A stretch of 64,000 bases of DNA, taken from assembly GCA_948470475.1 (NCBI GenBank), contig OX419345.1, positions 14,318,800-14,382,799 on the forward strand, read 5' to 3'. The notes beneath the pieces are model-generated. The model worked only from the letters and a program-made list of their open reading frames with translations. It had not been told where the DNA came from and searched no databases. This document shows, piece after piece, positions 28,101 through 43,100 of the stretch. Both the position numbers and the translations under genes were made by a program. The stretch comes from Galaxea fascicularis (taxonomy: Eukaryota > Cnidaria > Anthozoa > Scleractinia > Euphylliidae). The stretch's first letter is position 1, and every line of letters starts with the position of its first letter.

Positions 28101-31100
28101 GAAACGTCCTTACAAAAAGTTTGTCAGTCAGAGACAACAATTTTATTTCTTATTATCATGCCTGACTACAACTATAGCATTTTTAAACAACAGTGTGTAT
28201 TTTTCCACAATTTCGAAGATACTAATGGTGTTAAACGTGACATTAAAAACTGTAGTATCTGCAGCTGTGTCTGCACACGATTAAACGTGAGATGGTGTAA
28301 CACGACAAAACAACAATGATGCCTGGCCCCGGTTGTTCAAACGTTGGATAGCGCTATCCACCGGATAAATCACTATCCAGCGGATAAGTAATGGGAAAGC
28401 TAATTGCACTATCCACTGGATAGATATTTATCCAGTGGATAGCGCTATCCAGCCTTTGAACAACTGGGGCCTGGTGTTTAGTACAGTCCCGGCATAAACG
28501 GTGGCTAAAAGGCTAACAAAAACAACTTAAAAGAGATGATTTTTTACAGACTGAAAGGTGTAAGTGATGTTTGATTAAGTAAACGATTTGTTAATAACAT
28601 TTTTTATCGCCCTTTCCTTCTTTTCCTCCACTCGGTGCAAAAATCGTGCAAATATCTTCTAAGCACCATTCCCTGAAAGAACAAGTTAAGCCAAATAAAA
28701 AGTTACAACCAGTGGATCATAGCAATTTTGATGTACCGTGGTTTTAGCATTGTATATTTTTGACCTGATGCATGGTTCCAAAAAGGAATGTGATATGACA
28801 TCTGTAATACTAATATCTTAATGACTTCTTCCAGACTGGTCTGACTGGCTCCTGGGCACTTTCTACCATAGTGGCGTATTGTCAGTCGATGCCAGCTACA
28901 CGACAAAACAGCCTGTCACACTGCCACACAAAATCTTCGGAAACTTCTCTATTCTGGTGATAACAGACGTCTATAACTATGTCTACGAGCACAATGATGA
29001 GGATGACAATTTGAAAGCACAGGTGCATATGCATAACCACGAATACCCTTTACAATGCTCTGTTTGTGTGCATGTGTATGTGTTGGGGGTAGGGGGTATT
29101 AGTGAAGAGTAAACATGCTATTTTTCCATGAGTCGTAAAAATACAAACCCGTTGTTACTAAAATGTGACTAAAATGTTCTTATATAGGAATATAATGTTC
29201 GTCTTGGAAATTTCATTTCGCAGACGGAAGTTCTGTTTCAAATCTGTTTCATGTCTGCTTGTTTGTTTATTTCCATGTCACAGAAAGCGACTTAATTAAG
29301 ATGTATGATGTATTGCCGACCGTCGAATAATTTTGTCTACTTCTTGAAGTGGATGTGACCTTTAGTTTTGCTTTTTTGTGTCATAGCGTTTCATAATTTC
29401 ATTAAGCCCTCCCCCAGATCTGGTGGTTACTTCCATCACAACAGCGTCGAATTACTATACTGGAGAGAGGATGGAAGTCCAGTTCCAGGTATCCAACGAA
29501 GGACTCGGGGAACCTTTCTATCATTGGTGGAGGGATCTCGTGGTGAGTAGTAGAGAGGCCGAAGACATTTATCATCAATTTTGCAGAACATGATCTGCCA
29601 TTCTTGGTCAAAAACATTCTATACACCATCCAGTACAGGAAATCAAATTTTATATTATTACATCGAAATTTCTTTTTGTGGGCAATTGTTCACTGGTATG
29701 AAAACCGAAAGATATGGCGAGACAGTGTGATTGTACAGAAAAACCGTTGCGGCCCTGAAAGGCTTGGTTCCTCATCGTCAGCTTTATGCACTAACCACAA
29801 TCTCGGACAATAAACCGATGCTTGTAATTTACTTTAATTATAGTAATGTTGCACCCAGCCACCAAGTGAGCCAATCACCAACTCAATTTTCAAGTAAGGT
29901 TGTTGTTTCCCGAGCTGGAGTAACCTAAGGTGCCCAAGTCACAGATATTTGTTTTATTTGCAGACCATCACCCACATTACTTCAAAACGACGAAACGTTC
30001 TCGGAATAACTCGGTTTTCAGGCGTTTTCCCTCCATCGTCTGTATACACACGAACATTGTATTATGTCATTCCTCCAAGCTGGGAAAGTGGAGAGTACAA
30101 TATCACCGTTCAAACGGACTATAACAATGACGTTTTTGAATTTATCTACGATAACAACAACGCAAGAACGGTCCGGGTGAATGTCACCCAAAAGTTGCCC
30201 GATCTGACTGTAACGCATGTCAACACTTCTGTAACTGCTGACACCATGCAGGCCTATTTGAGAGTAATTTGCTCAGTGAAAAACGTTGGTCCAGGCAAGA
30301 CGTCCGAGGCACCGTGGTTCGATGCAGTTTACCTCTCCCAACAAGGTAGTTTCTCGCAATCAAATGCATTATGGCTGAGGGATGTTCCACATAGGATCAA
30401 TCTGAACTCTGGAGCAGCATACACATTTGACACAGGGCCAGTGAGGGTCAACAGAGATATTTTCGGCCAGCGCTTCATTCACGTCTTAACAGATGCTTAT
30501 AGCTCTGTTAGGGAGGAAGACGTGAACAACAATATTGGACATTTCGCAAATGTCACTTTTCCACAAGTTGTTCCTGATTTGGTTGTAATAAATTTCACAA
30601 TGGTGTCTTCAGAGGAGTCTGTCCTTAGCGATTCTGAAATTTCGTTAGAGTGGACGGTGGAAAACAACGGTACTGGGAGCACCTTGTCAAGATCCTGGCA
30701 CGACACGCTTTACTTGTCAAGCAGTCCACAAGTGGAGCACAACTCGACGAGATTGACGAGTGCTTTATTCCACCGAGGAGCACTGACTCCTGGACAGAGG
30801 TACCATCAAGTGTCATCCACGAGGTTACCGTCAAAGATATCTGGAACGTTCTATCTTGTTTTGAAAGTAAACCAAGAAGGCTCTCTGGTTGAGAAAGATG
30901 CCCAAGCAAACAACTTAGCTTGGACGCCTGTGAAGATACGGCCTGCGCCATTACCAGACTTAACTGTCATCACTGTGTCGTTCATTTTTGAAGAAGACCG
31001 CCGTTTGCTAAAGGTGTCATGGAGAGCATCAAACATTGGGAGCTGGATGCGCGAAAAGTATTCCTGGGTGGACAAAGTTGTTATGTCTTCATCGAAAGGA

Positions 31101-34100
31101 AACATCATTGGTGCGGATGCCTATATTGTAGCCTCTAAAGTCGTATCTGCTAAGTTAGATGAGGGGCAAGGGTATGAGCTCTCCGTCGCGATTCAGATCA
31201 AGAACAACATTAGAGGACCATTTTATGTCCATGTGGTAATAAACGCAGACAACACTTTCGCCGAAGCTCCTAGCGGCTCAAATAACATGGGTGTGTCAAA
31301 TGAAACCCTCTTTATCCCCCCTCCTCCTGAAGCTAGGCTCATCCTGACGATTACATCAAACATGCCGCATCAGATTACGTTAGGTGTTCCGTTTTACATA
31401 GCGTTTCGAGTAAAGAACGTGGGATTTGTAGCAACGACAAAGACATCCTGGACAGATGCTCTTTATGCTTATGGAAGGAGCAGTGCGAATAGATCAGAGG
31501 TCATCCAAATGGGTGTAAAACTCAAAGCGTTTCCACACATTGGTGCATTAGCAGCTCAAGCATTTTACGAAGAGAGGTCTAGCATCACTGTCCCTCGTGG
31601 ACTAAATTCTTCGGTTTTTATCTATGGCTTTGCCGACATCCATAATCCCAATGCACCAGACCCAGACGTGCCGACTAAGCCCGGTAATGTGACGCACCCA
31701 ACAGCAACACCACCAGCTCCACCCTTGGTAATCATTAACGAAGGGCTCTTACCGGATCTACAAGGATCTCTGGGAAACAGGAAAGTGAAGACGCGTGGTG
31801 GTCAACCACTGAATGTCACCTTCAACATAACAAACAGAGGAGAATATGGTGTGCAGGGTGCGTGGTACAACGCTTTATATCTTAGCCAAGACGTACTTAT
31901 TGATCCATTTGATGCGAAACTTACCACTGTACGGGCAACTCAACTCGCAGTGAACAGCACACTGTCCTTGAGTGTTGAGGTCTTCATTCCCTATGATACA
32001 ACCGAATCGGAATATTACCTGCTCCTCTCAGTGGATAGCAAGAATACCATCTGGGAATCTGATGAACAGAATAACGAGGCCTTTCTTCGAATTACAATCA
32101 ACAGAACTCTAAGCAGCGATTTGGCCGTTGTATCAGTTTCTTCAGCTGGTGGACAATTTGTTTACGGCCAAGGTAAGTAGATGCAGCTATTGTTGACATA
32201 ACGACCATAAATAACGTTTCAAAATAACGGAAAGCAAGCTAGTTATCAGTGAGGTGTCGGCCGTTGCAGTTGAGATAATTCAGAGTGGGACAGCAGTTAA
32301 ATTCTACTTTTTGGTATTTCGAACAGACAGACAGATTTTTAAATATCCTTCTAAATCTCCTTCTTTTTCAACCGTAGTTCTTAAAATGTCAGTATTTAAT
32401 TAATCAAATGCCAATTACACATGAAGTAACCTCACGGATCGAGTTATTACTTGGTGCAGGCTGGAGCCGTGGGCGTAGTATCTGAAGATTCTTTGTTTGT
32501 AGGGATGTTTGCGTACGAGTGTGTCAAGTGTGCGTGTGTGAGTGTTTTTTTTTTAAGTATATATACCATGTATGTTATTTCTTGATTTATGTATTTATTT
32601 TTGTAAATGGTTCTATATAATAATTAAATAAAAAAAATTAAAAAAAAAAGTTTCATTAAATTCACTAAGTTAACTATTCAAAAGCAAGTGCATTATGTTA
32701 AAAATTGTTCTCTGTGATATGATCCTCGTTGTGGTTTAGGTGATCTTTAGAAGACGCAACAATAAAGAGTTTTTGATCAATGACGTAAGTCTGTATAATT
32801 TCAGATGTCACCGTGAACTGGAAAATCAGAAACAATGGAAGCCGGCGTGCTGAGGGTTACAAATGCGATACTGTCTACTTATCATCTGACGATGTTTGGC
32901 AGATAGAGGACGTTAGAGTGGGAAACCCAATGTGCAGTTACGTTATCCTGGAACCTTACAACGCAGGAGCGAACCGAGACACACCTTATTCTATTACAAG
33001 CAAATTACCGCTGACAGGCTTGGGTGGATATCACGGGCTTGTTAAAACACGGAGTAACATTCTCGACCTGAACAGAAGAAATAATATCGCCATAGGACCA
33101 AAAAATATAAACGTCACATTTCCAAGTCTCCCACTTGATGGCTGCGTAAGTGTGACCTTGACGTCCGGAGAGGAAATATCTTATATAATAACAAACGTCC
33201 CCGACGTAAAAACGCTTATTGTTACAGTGAATAGCAGTAATAATGATGCGGTCCATGAACTGTTTGTTAGCCACGCAAAGCCGGCAACCACTTACAAATA
33301 CGATGGAGGCTCAAGGTTTGCGTTGTCAGCTGATCAAGAAGTGGTTATCTCTGAAACAACTGCTGGAACATACTATGTCTTGATGCGACGATCTGACACA
33401 TCACCAACAGTGAAACAATCGCAACTGTGCGCCCGGATTGCTAAGTTTGAAATCATCCGGGTTTTTCCGAATCAGGTGGCTCCCCTAGGGAATGCCACTT
33501 TGCGGTTAGAAGGAACTCTTTTTGGACCCAAACTTGAGGCTTTCTTGTCTGCAAATGAAACTGTCATAATCAAAGCTGAAAGTGTGTATCGAATGAGCTC
33601 AAGTGAAGTGTACGCCACTTTTATCACAACCAACTTAGCGGTCGGTACAACATTTCACGTGAAACTTGTAAACTTGAAAACGAGAGAGGAGACTGTTCTG
33701 GAGCGTTCTTTAGTCATAAAGCAGGGTGAGCCTGGGCAGTTAGAAACGCACGTAGACTTTCCAGAGGCGTTGCTTGTGGATAATTCTGGAGTAATAACGG
33801 TGTCATATGAAAACGTTGGAGACACTGATATATTGACGCCCATCTTGTCACTTAGTGCGACTGGAGGAGTTAAACTTCGTCCTGTTCAAAGAGATAGGTT
33901 GCATTCGGAGGCGTTTTCCACAGTGGCTTTTCTGGCGCAGGCATTACAAGGTCCAGGTGGGATTTTACCGCCAAAGGCATACGGAGAAGCTACATTCGAT
34001 ACTGTTCAAAGTGGAGGCATGGAAGGGATGGGTAATTTTGCACTTCGCATGCTAGTTGGAAATGAGCAACCACACGTTTATATGAATAGCAGTGACGACC

Positions 34101-37100
34101 TTAAGCCCGCATTTTTGAGCGGTGCGCTTTGGGCACCTGTGTGGGAAAACTTCCTTGTTTCAGTTGGACAGTCTGTGTCTTCGTTTCACGCAAGAATGTC
34201 AGCGGTCAGCACCTTTCTGAGCAGGTCCGGAAGAAGGGCAAACCTGCTGACCGATCTTGTGCAGTTTCAACTTGGTATTGCCAATGGCCAGCTGACTGGT
34301 ATGTTTACTGATTAACTACTTGAAAATGAACCAGCAATCAACTCCTCTTTAGCTGCTGCTAATGATTTATTAAAACCATTTTTAGAATTTTCATATAAAG
34401 CTCTCAAATGTGATCCTTTCTTTACAGGAAGGAGACTATAACGCAACTTTTATTGTTTTGTTTGCTTTGAAGGTGATCCACTGTTTGTGCATGATGACTT
34501 AAGCGGCCAGGCCTCGGGCGATAATTTGCTTCCCTTGGCAATGCAAAGAATTTACAGCCCACTTCTTTCCAAACGAAGACACAAGGCTGTTTTTGGTGTT
34601 GGGTGGATCGCACCTTGGTGGTAAAGAACTTAGCCTAAAACTTGTATAGTATGCTAGTTGTTCCTTTTTCGGTTGCTTATCCATGACCATGTGTAGAAAA
34701 AAATCTCGCCACCTGCCCTTGATATTTATCCATAATTTAGTTGGTTAAGGTTTTACTCGCCACATATCGACCCTTGATATATATCAATTGCGTTTGAGTA
34801 ATATGATGAACGGCATATGGAATATTCCTGAAATGAGAGTTTTAACCCATTGACTACCGTACCGGCCAAATCCGGCCGCACAAGACTCCCATGCTTCAAA
34901 ACATTGCAACTTTCTCAATTGCACGAATATTGCCTTAACTGTCAGTTGAGAGGAAGAAATGGAATGTCCTTTAAATTTGGATTCCAATAAACGCAAGAAA
35001 CGTAGCGATTTTTACCAAATATGGCCTTTTGAGTTTGGACAAGAACGAAAATGACTGTTTTTAACGTCAAAGAGAAACGACAAAAATACCCCTTTTTGCC
35101 TTTGTTTTTTAAACAAATAATCGTCAAGAAACCAAACGTCAACCATCATAACAAAATTCAGTCCTTGAGCTAGCTTAGAAATGACCTTTTTTGTTCATAT
35201 TCTTCTCCAGAGCGTACATACAGCCTTTTGTTCTATTACATTCGGGCCTTCCCGCCATCTTCAACATCTCAACCGCATTGCGTGCTGGGAAATAACAAGA
35301 ATTTTTGACAGCGCCCGTTCCTTCCCCCAATCCTTTCACATATACACTCCGACCTACCGCAAAAAATTTGTGCTTGTGGTGATCTTCAGTGCTCACAAAT
35401 TCCAAAATATGATATGTGGCGGTAGGTCGAGAAATTCATCAATAGTCGAGTCCAAAAGGTACTAAGTGTCCGACCGGCCAAATTCCCAGTTCGTTGAGTA
35501 ACAAGCCAAATTCGACAACAAAGTACATCACCTTGCTCGATTCTTTGAGAATGTCACCGTCACGCTTAATGATGATCATCAGGCAGCCACTACCGGATGA
35601 AAAACGGCTGTAAACGTAGCAAAAATTGCAAGCAAACCGAACTCGGGCCGTTCTTGTAGCTCCACGGATGAAAAATAGCTACGTCAGAATGACGTTTTCA
35701 GGAACCTTGAGCCTCCAGTGCCTAAGGACAGCACCACTTTCCATGGTAGTTTCAAATAAAGAGTCACGAAATGCTATGGATCGTTTATCGGTGGAAAAGT
35801 ACTCAGAAAACGTAAAAACGGCTCATAGTCAATGGGTTAGGACAAATAAGAATAACCTTGACTCTTGGACTTACAGGGAGAGGGGTATTTTCACAACATT
35901 TTAATCTCTACTGATTTATATAACCAAAAGCTAAGTTTGTACGCCATAAAATTAGATGATTACGTGTCTACAACAATGTGAATTGCCGTCATTTTGAGGG
36001 GGGTGGGGGTGGGGGAAGCATGCAGCCCTGTCAGTCTCTTCGTTTTGTACGCCAGTTGGTAAAATACTTTGTTTTGTTTCCTTTCTGTACGTCTGACAAC
36101 TTAGGGAGGCCAACGTTACACAGCTTACACGTGAAAAAATCACAATGGTTCAACGGCGTGAGGAGCTAGTGTTTTACGCTAAAACGGGCGGGGCCTACGT
36201 CTCACAGGATAATAAAGAAATCACTGTGAACAACACAGGTTTGTGTACTTTCAAACATGGACAAAAGTAGGTGAGACGCTCCTCCAAAAAATACCTTTTT
36301 CGTAGAACGGGTAAATTTTCCAATCTCCAATTCTCACATTTCGACCCCCTCCCCCCATTTCAATGTTGTAATCACGTGACAGTGTGCACGGCGCGTATTT
36401 CAACATTGAAAGGGAGAGAGGGGGAGGGGGAGGGAGTTTACTGTCGACGAAATTTTTTTGTTTTTTAATAAGGATGGACGCTGATAGAAAGCGTTTGTTT
36501 TGTTCAAATGACTCAACACTTTTTTCCACGATTGTTGCTTTTTTCATGTTATAAGAAATAAGAAAAGATAAATTTGGCTTTGTATTATCAACACTGAAAA
36601 TTCGATAGAATACAATATCTACCTAAGGGCATGCAAGATCCTTTATTGTCCTGGAAAATTATTATCCAGAGCCATCGTTCCGGGATAAGACTAACGCGTG
36701 CCAGGCGAACATGATTAAGTCAAACTTGCAAAAACAATAAGAGATGAAAGACGAAGTGAATTCGAAATTTTCGCAAGACAAGAACGTTTCTTAGTAGTAG
36801 ATCCCCTTTTCAGTACATTCTTAATAGTGTGACTGTGCAATTAATTTCTTTTGCATTTATACAGAGCTGCATTTCACAGACGTCAGCAGTTCCACTGTGT
36901 TTGTTTTTGATACCGTTGAGAGACATCTCAAACAGATCCAAAGAGGCGAAGAGACAATCACGATAGAGTATTCTCAAACGAGGCCAACCACATTCAAGCA
37001 TTCATCTGGGGGACGAATGACTATAACATACAACAACAATGGACTTGTTCGAGAAGCGTTGATTGACGACAAGACTGGCGAAAAGCGAAGATGGTAAAGC

Positions 37101-40100
37101 ATTTATTTAGCCTTTCGACTTCAAACATCTGCATATCCTTGAATCACGATCACGACGTACATTTTTCTTTGTGAATTCACTTATGCTTAGCTTTAGCTCA
37201 TAGTCTGTGGGACCGCTGGTGGTGTTTAAGGTCAAGAAATCTGCCGTCAACTGCTGGGCCCAACGGCCGTGCAAAAAACACACATGTTTCGGTATTGACT
37301 GGTTCATTGATTTATGGCTTTTTAAATTTATCGGCTGATTAGTTGATCGAAAGATTTATTAATTTAGCTACTTATGAATTAATTAATTCAATTTAAATTA
37401 ATTAAACTAATTAACGTTTTAATTAATGGGATCCTCTGAGGTAAAACAAGAACAATTTAGATGCCTTTGTTCGTTTAGACAGATAAACATCAGCCTATAG
37501 TGAACGCGCGGTTGTGCGAGGTTTAAACAATATAATAGTCTTATCATTGCGTTTTGTTTCACCAGAGACGTAAATACAACTAGAATCATTTGTTTCTCTT
37601 TCTTTCAAGTTTCTACCTGTACGACGGAAACAATCTTCTGTCGGTGACCACTGGGAGCCAAACCACTCGTTACACATACAACTTGAAGGGAGACCTTACA
37701 AAGGTCACTTATCCAACCTTGAGTGCCGTCGCCTACTCCTGGAACCAATTCGGACTTCTGAGTGAAGTGGCAAGTTTTAACCAAGAAAACAGGTTAATCC
37801 AGCGAGTTAATTTTACATACAACTGGAATGGGAAGGTTACCATATCTAGATACCCACAAGGTGACTCAGCTGATCTCGTGTTTAACGAAAACGGAAAGAT
37901 GATGGAAGTCAGTGGCGAAGCCTTCAGCGATGTACGTTACGAGAGTGTACAAACGAAAGACCAGTTTACTCGGATCATAAAGCAGGGAGACCAGGTAAGT
38001 TTTCACAGATAGCCTCAAATACGCCATTTCATGAGTTTTCGGAGAATCCAAACTACGTTGTATATTTTGAAAAGTTATGGGAACTGCCCATGACAGCAAT
38101 AAAAGCATTGGGTCACCGACTGCTTCCGGAAATCTACAATCCATACTTCACTTTTTGTGGAACAAGCGCGTTGCTATGGTATACGCAAAAGGTTTGGCCA
38201 ACAACAAAGTTATAAGGACATCTGTAGCTTACTCGCAAGAATAGGTATTAAGTTTTCATCATTTCACTGAATGAGTTCAACGATTGACCCCCTTAATCGC
38301 AACAACAGTACCATTATTTTGGGTTCTTAAAGATGAGAGCAGTCACATTTGCTGGGCGTCCCTAAAAATATAAATTAATAGATGAGGATGTGAATTCGAA
38401 ACAATAACCATGCGTACTTACCAGCGTTTTACTTGTATTTTCCAGGTTGCGATGAAAAGAACATTTAACGAGAAAACGAGAATTTTGACCATCTTGGATG
38501 CAAACAACCACGAGACAGAGTTTCTCCTAGGCAAAAATAGAGAAATTCTTAACACCAAGGATCCAGGTGGCTTCGTTTATGAAAATGTTTACAATAATGA
38601 TTCTAAACTGATAATGTTCAAGTACCCTGATGGAAAGACTGAAGTTTCTGATTATGACAGCTCTGGCAGGCTGGTGAAGTTCACCACCAGGAGTGGCAAA
38701 ACAATCAAGTTTGAGTACAATGAAAATGGAAAAATAGTAAGTCTTGGTATGACTAGTTTATATTTAGTTGCTAAATCCAGATAAGATGGCAAACGAGCCA
38801 TAGAAGCAGCTCTTAGTTCGTTTTATGAGCGTGCGCTAGCTCGACCTAGGTTGAACGACGAGTTCATTCAAAACGACTTCAAATGAAATGTAGGAGTAAT
38901 ATAAAGTTTTGAGTAGAATCCCTTTAAACTGACTTCGAAAAGCTAAGTGTAGCGCCACTATAAACACAGCGTTAACATTTTCTAGGATTACGCTCAATGC
39001 AGCGCTGAAATTTCCTTTGTAAGATTCTAATTCATTCATTGTTGTTTCTTTACAGGTGAAAAAAGACGTCGAGGGTATTGGTTCGTCATACTTCTTGCAC
39101 GATCGCGAAGGAAATTTGGTTCAAGCAACAAATAATATTGGAACAATAAAAATTGCTTACGACAGTGATAACAGACCGTCTGTTATAAATTATCCAAATG
39201 GTCAGCGCATCACCTACAGATTTAACAATTTTCAACGCCGTGTAGCTCTCAAAGAATCCGCTTCTGGGCTGCACTTGGTTTACACCTACGACCGTTCTTA
39301 TCGGTTAGCACAAATTGGACGCACTTCGCAAAGTGGTTCAGTTCACATCCTTTTGAAATTAGAGTATAATTCTCAGGGTATGGTGTCAAAGCGCATTCTA
39401 GGAAATGGAGCGTATTCTGTGTACTCTTTTTATCCAAAGACCTTTAATTTGCTGCGTCTGGTTAACTATTTTGCAAACGGAAGCGTGGCATCCTTTTTTG
39501 AGTATGAGTACGATGAAAGCGGGCGGATCATTCAAATGAATACAACAACAGGAAATTGGCGTTATAAATACGATGCTGCCTCACAGCTCATAGAATCTCA
39601 GGATCCTCGAGGAAGAGTTTATCATTACAAATACGACAAACGAAAGAACAGAGTGTACGTATCACACGAACCAGGCAACAAGACGCTTTACGTTGCAAAC
39701 GAGATTAATCAGTACATCACGGCTGGGAGTTATGACATTAAGTACGATGAGAATGGAAATGTGAAGGAAAGGTCGAACAGGGAACAACGAAATGACAGTG
39801 TTAAATTGAGCTTCAGTCCAGAAGACATTTTACTGCAAGCAGAAACTCCGAGCAAAAGGTAGGTTACTACACTTTTCGCCGATTTACCATCAAAACCGAT
39901 AAGGTGACCATAGATCAGATCACAGTACAAGTGCTGCCGGTTACATATGATGAAAAAAGGTTGATAGCGTACGAATTTCCACCTCTTGACTTGGGTTGCA
40001 GGAAACGAGTAGTCGAAAATAAAGGTTTCCTTTTTGTACTTCCTTTCCTCCCAATGGTGACCTTTTATATTGTGATAACGTTTCAGCGTTTCGCTATCGT

Positions 40101-43100
40101 TAAACAGTACTACTTTAGACTTAGCAATCCTTAATTCAGCTCGAATGGGAATTTTTATTACTAGGTGTGACTACGTATATGACGGCTTAGGAAATTTGTA
40201 CAAGAAGAAATGTGGACAAGCTGAAGAGCAGTACATCATTGATCCTTTTGGGAATCCAGGAGCAGACATCATTGGCAAGGTGAGAGTACCTTTACAATCA
40301 GTTGGAAAATTATCGAGTCAATTTAAAAAAAAGTGCTTGTCCTTCTGAAAATCACTGCAGATAAATCTGTGAGATATAAAACACTCCCCTCACCTCCCCC
40401 CTTCAAATTTGTTCGTCCAAGTTTCAAGCATGGGGTTGCATTGTTTGATAAGAGGAGGAGGGATGGGCACATCATTTAAAGCCCAAATGAGGTACATTGT
40501 CTGATAGCACGCCGTTTTGTGACTGGTTGTAGCATATTTGACGCTTTTTATTTATCTGTTCGAACAAGAATTTGCAAGCATTGTGCGGGATCAGGCCTTA
40601 TCTCTTTTACCAAGAGCCATATTATGGCTCTTGCTTTTACCTACTTCATCTACGTTTTTCAGTGCGTCAAAGCCTCTCCAGTCTTACTTTTCAAAGTGTT
40701 AAAGAAAACTCCAATTCGATTTAATTTTTCTCATTTTGCTGTTACTTGCTCTCTTGAAAATATTAACTCAAAACTATGCCTGTTTTTCTAGGGAAAAGGA
40801 CGTTTTCATAATTAATTAACCAATTAAGTTATTAATTAGTTAATTAATTAGAGTATAATTCTTGCATAATTCTCAGACAAGAATGTTTACCACCGCCCTC
40901 CGTTTCCACGTGGGTAATACTGCGTGTTTCCCTCTTGCAGATTTCTAATGGAAATATTACACATTTTGTTCACTGTAAAGAGCTTGGTTTGGTTGCTTTC
41001 ATTGACATGCATGGCGACGCCTATTATTACGAGTTTGATGGATTGGGGTAAGGCGGAACAAATAAACTAGTTTATAAATACCATTAAACACTTTGGATTT
41101 ACCTTGAAACGCTATTCATCAGGGGGCTCGGGGGGATAGTCCCCTGGCGCCCCAGAACCCTGAATTGTTCCCCATGGATTCCTGAGCCCGCTCATTTCAC
41201 TGTTTCAATCCCTAAACCAAATGTCATGGAGCCCTAGAGTCTCAAAAATTAATCCCAGATCGGAGCCCTAAACGCCTTTGGGACCCTGATTAATTGAAAG
41301 TCATTGATCGTCCACTCGTCTTTACAGTTACGTTTCTCCCAGCTTTCCTTCCCTTTAAAATATTAAAAATTAAAAGATCTCGTGAAAGGTTCTCTGCTGA
41401 TAGACAGGTATGGCAGAAGCGGCTCGAGGTTTGAGTTTTGCTTCTGCCAGATCTCGTCTCTTCAGTCTTTGATTCAACCTGAAGTTTTGTTTGTCTGACT
41501 TTCAGGTCTGTCGTAGGAGTACTGGACTCCAGTGGCGATCGTATCAATCAATACAGCTATGATCCATTTGGTAGAATGTTGGAGGCCAATGAAGGTTTCC
41601 GTCAGGACTTCACGTTTATCGGACAATGGGGAGTTATGGCGGAACGCGAGTTACGAGATATCTACTGGATGCGGTCGAGGCACTATGATGCACAGCTTGG
41701 AAGATTTGTTAGCATTGATCCCCTCGGTAAAAATACACTCCATACGCCGTTAGAATAACATGACAACAATTACTTCAACTACCACTACCACCACCTTCGA
41801 AAGACTTACAATTTTTGATCTGCATTTGCTGTTTTTAGGCTTTTCGGGGAAAAGTATCAATCTCTACTCCTATGCTGCTAATAATCCCGTGATGCTGAAG
41901 GACCCACGAGGACGCTGTCTTCCATTTAATGTGGTAGGGGGTCCTCTGGGAGCTGTACTTAATGCAGGGACTAACGTGGCTGCTTACGTTGCTGCGCAGA
42001 CTCTTAATAATCAGAAAATCACCATCGGAGGTAAAATTGAACTTCATGTTACTAACATATATTCTTCATGGACTCTAATATACACAAGGGAACGTTGGGA
42101 TGCACACCATCCAGGCGGTGCTCTAACAATGGAAGTTTTTATTTACACGGAGATGACGGAATCTCTCCATGCAGGCTATGAATGGTTATAAATATGAATA
42201 TTATCGATGGAATGCTACCCCGGTTGTTCGAAATGCTGACACAGCTTGGGAAAAACATTTTCTGTTTTAATATCCCAAGACACTTATGCAATTATCGGGA
42301 GAGCCTATTTTTTAGCAAGTCATAACTAAAAGGTATTTTTCGCAAATCTGTGGTTTCTAGGGGCAACAGTTTTGTTTATAGTTTGTTTGTAAGTGATACC
42401 AAGCCTTGTGAATTATTCGGAAACTTACGGGGACAGTTGGGTATGTATAGTCTACTGAAGTCGATGTTACTATCGTATCCAAATTTTGACGAATTTGTCA
42501 GTTTTAACAAGGATGAAGTTCAATAGGGTTACTTATATCATCGTTCATAAGATGATGGCCGCGTCAACTACAGAAAAGCACTTACCGATGGAATCAACGG
42601 CGCAATTTCATCAGCCCTTCCACGAATAAGCCGTAATTAATTACTCTTGTTTTTACTTTGATTTTCCCACTTTTTATCATGCTAATTCATAAGCGTTTGC
42701 TTTTCAGCTTGTTGCTTGTGTCACAAGTTGTTGATCTCATAATTATTTCCGCAGTTATTGTTGGTCTTGAAAAAGTAGGAATTAACAAACTCATTCGTGT
42801 TGTAGGAATCGTGTCAAGCACAGCGACTGGTTTCATCTCGTCTTACGTTAAATTTGGAAGTAAGTATGACAACAGGGCTTTCGGTAACATTTTAAAGTAC
42901 CGAATTGTGAACTACTAGACTTTTCACAACAAACAACCGGACGTTACGTCCCCCGTCCGGTCTGAAACGAAAGTCCTGCTCAGTATGAATACACGTAAAC
43001 CAAGGAACGAATATAGTGAATATGTCATTAAAGTTCTTCCTATCGTATACAAGCTAGAGGAGGTGAGACTATTGGCCTCGGCCCTGTCGTGCTGTTTAAT

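Noticed and set aside
29402..29421. Acceptor at ATTAAG|CCCTCC for exon 19
   Set aside because: It gives the wrong phase. The upstream acceptor TGTCATAG (exon start 29387) has a better pyrimidine tract and keeps frame through PPPDLVV.
34842..35840. Active piggyBac transposase gene in intron 22
   Set aside because: The open frames inside are short and show no DDD motif or family likeness. Only the ends support the call.
34473..42030. Assignment as a teneurin
   Set aside because: The protein has an N-terminal signal peptide, CARDB modules before the YD shell and EGF repeats after it, and ends in a transmembrane helix. Teneurins are type II, with EGF before the shell and a C-terminal Tox-GHH domain.
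42551..42650. Upstream copy of exon 33 as an alternative exon
   Set aside because: It lacks the acceptor and first half of the exon. It is treated as a duplicated fragment.
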